Part shown: positions 62,901 to 64,000 of the stretch, piece after piece
How positions within the stretch are numbered: position 1 is the stretch's first letter
Layout of the letters: every line of letters starts with the position of its first letter
Assembly (NCBI GenBank): GCA_003255065.1
Contig: QAOA01001366.1
Location: forward strand, 1,124,099 to 1,188,098
Direction of reading: 5' to 3'
DNA: 64,000 nt
Origin: Cercis canadensis
Taxonomy: Eukaryota; Streptophyta; Magnoliopsida; Fabales; Fabaceae
The notes under the pieces: generated by a model
What the model was told of the DNA's origin: nothing
Database searches by the model: none
The model's input: only the letters and a program-made list of their open reading frames with translations
Made by a program: the position numbers and the translations under genes

Positions 62901-64000
62901 TTGAGCTTCGCCCTATTCTGCTGATGTCCCATGGTAGATTAAAAGATCTACTTTTCCTTGATATTTCTTTGGATTCAGCAGTTAAAACAACTATGGAAAG
63001 GGGACTAAAAAACATGAACTTTGCAAATCCACCGGTAACTATATTTATACCTACTACGGTTACATAATTGATCAGGAGTAATTATTTATTTAAGCAATAT
63101 AAGTTTTAACTAAGCTTATTTTCTTGTAATTGTCAGGAAGCCTTATTTTTCTTCTCCTTGATGCTTGAGAACCTATGCTTGTCTACTGTCAATAATGAAG
63201 ACTTCATTTACTGCACAAAGGTATATGTCTGACACTGTAAATTTCTTTATCTTTATCTGATGGACATTGTGGGGAGGTCTTCCTATGGTTTTACTTCTCT
63301 TCCTTTGTGCACTGAATGGTCAATGAAATTCCTCCCTGCATTTGTTGGCATGGCGCTGCCTTCTAAAGGACTGGTATCGCATCTGTGAATCATATAAATC
63401 TGGTGATAGTCAGTGGGCATTACAGGCCAAGGCTATACTTGACCGGTTGCAGCTAGTACTTGCTGAAAGGTCTCAGAATTATCAGAAAAAGATCCAGCCA
63501 AGTGCTTTATATCTTGGTAATTTGCTTGGTGTTCAGAAATGGGCGGTATGTTCCTCTGATTATCCTGGAATTTGGAAAGCAAAACAAAATTAGAGGTTTC
63601 TGGGCTTTGGCCCTGTGTCTTATAGAATTTCTTATATTGGAAGTTTTTTTTTTTCATAACTTTCTGCCATTGTCAGATTGATATTTTTACAGAGGAGTTG
63701 ATAAGGTCGGGATCTTCTGCTACTCTTTCAATTCTCATTAATCATTTTGACCCTATTCTTAGGAAAGTTGCAAATTTAGGCTGGTAAGATTGCATTGTAC
63801 ACGTTATTGGTGCTTAATATATTTGATTAACTTATATTGTCTTCAAATAAACTGGCAGAGTTTTATGTTCTTTCTTTAGAGATAACTTCTGATAGAGGCT
63901 CCCTGTTGCTGGTTTATAGGGTTTATGCTCCACTGATTGCTAATATTTTTTATTGGCAGCTGGCAGGTTATCAGCCCAGTGGAAGTGTCTGGCTTTCTGA
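56914..64000 (+). CDS. GWD2: Alpha-glucan water dikinase 2, N-terminal two thirds (partial at window end)
   Basis: Exons: 56914-56994, 57075-57184, 57284-57362, 57435-57526, 57607-57760, 58666-58980, 59464-59574, 59690-59788, 59937-60068, 60578-60666, 60905-61039, 61227-61389, 61468-61557, 61953-62138, 62305-62367, 62482-62544, 62743-62802, 62882-63034, 63137-63220, 63369-63545, 63677-63783 and 63960 to the edge, about 861 codons in one frame of the roughly 1280 typical of the family. It starts MASSRPNNTPQ and has no plastid transit peptide, as in GWD2 rather than GWD1. Family landmarks are the starch-binding-like N-terminal repeats (NCTRTWILHWGFVFHGNK and GTTVLHWGVSKLSPSEWL), LTWNKNYNVKPREISEAQDG, GRGGQGDVGQRIRDEILLIQ and MMEEWHQKLHNNSSPDDVII. 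The phosphohistidine and ATP-binding parts lie beyond the edge. Dikinases transfer the beta-phosphate of ATP to glucan. The exon 9 acceptor is unusual. Confidence 0.95.
59380..59424 (+). repeat. Duplicate of the end of dikinase exon 6 within intron 6
   Basis: About 45 bp (ATGTATTATCATGGCAAAGC, then ATCATGTCCATAACTATGA) repeat the last 47 bp of exon 6 (58934-58980) with two or three differences. The copy lacks the GTGGTTAGG donor context, so it is a non-functional partial exon copy. Confidence 0.85.
59894..59936 (+). other. Unusual acceptor region of dikinase intron 8 (C15, then A-rich, then AAGAAG)
   Basis: Fifteen C residues (59894-59908), a GC-rich GGCGCCGCCCTC and nine A precede the apparent acceptor AAGAAG. 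A normal U-rich tract and CAG/TAG are missing just before exon 9, although the frame and protein match require a splice at or near 59936. Confidence 0.6.

Noticed and set aside
1-64000. CRISPR arrays, operons, tRNA or rRNA genes
   Set aside because: None are visible, and the eukaryotic exon-intron structure makes the first two inapplicable.

Overview
This is a nuclear segment of a eudicot plant genome. The evidence is low GC content, genes broken into many short exons with GT-AG introns, 5' UTR introns, Ty1/copia and MITE-type transposons, and products that are plant families (MIKC MADS-box, plant rhamnogalacturonate lyase, plant TFIIA-gamma, glucan water dikinase 2). Gene content and order suggest a rosid-like dicot; I cannot name the species from sequence alone. 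There are no operons, CRISPR arrays, tRNA genes or rRNA genes that I can support.

Layout. (1) 1-8 kb: first exon and part of the first intron of an AGL17/ANR1-clade MADS-box gene on the minus strand; the rest lies beyond the left edge. (2) 8-18.4 kb: a repeat-rich block. It has a Tourist-like MITE with a TAA target duplication, a pair of diverged direct repeats, and a nested structure in which a terminal-inverted-repeat element carrying a broken RNase H-like (LINE-type) fragment was split by a 4.85-kb Ty1/copia element with 220-bp LTRs and a CCTCT duplication. (3) 19.7-22.7 kb: a five-exon TRAF-type zinc-finger protein with a C-terminal membrane anchor. (4) 23.1-24.5 kb: a 1.3-kb near-perfect palindrome. 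(5) 25.4-50.9 kb: a same-strand tandem array of rhamnogalacturonate lyase genes (polysaccharide lyase family 4). Four copies are intact (638, 638, 643 and 640 aa), each with the same 15-exon plan. One pseudogene lacks exons 1-9 and carries a solo LTR in exon 11 and a MITE in intron 13. (6) 51.4-51.8 kb: a small 95-aa gene on the minus strand. (7) 53.1-55.4 kb: TFIIA small (gamma) subunit, 106 aa. (8) 56.9 kb to the right edge: the first 22 exons (about 861 residues) of cytosolic-type glucan water dikinase 2, cut off before the catalytic C terminus.

The genes do not form one pathway. The lyases act on pectin rhamnogalacturonan I, the dikinase on alpha-glucan, and TFIIA-gamma in transcription initiation. 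The most informative feature is their linkage. As I recall the Arabidopsis map, AGL17-clade MADS genes, a TRAF-type protein, TFIIA-gamma and GWD2 each sit next to rhamnogalacturonate lyase genes, but in four separate blocks. Here all are within 64 kb, which looks like the unfractionated ancestral arrangement. I found no convincing wholly new biological system. The best leads are the missing secretion signals of the lyases, the long hairpin between the TRAF gene and the lyase array, and the nested transposon that captured a gene fragment.
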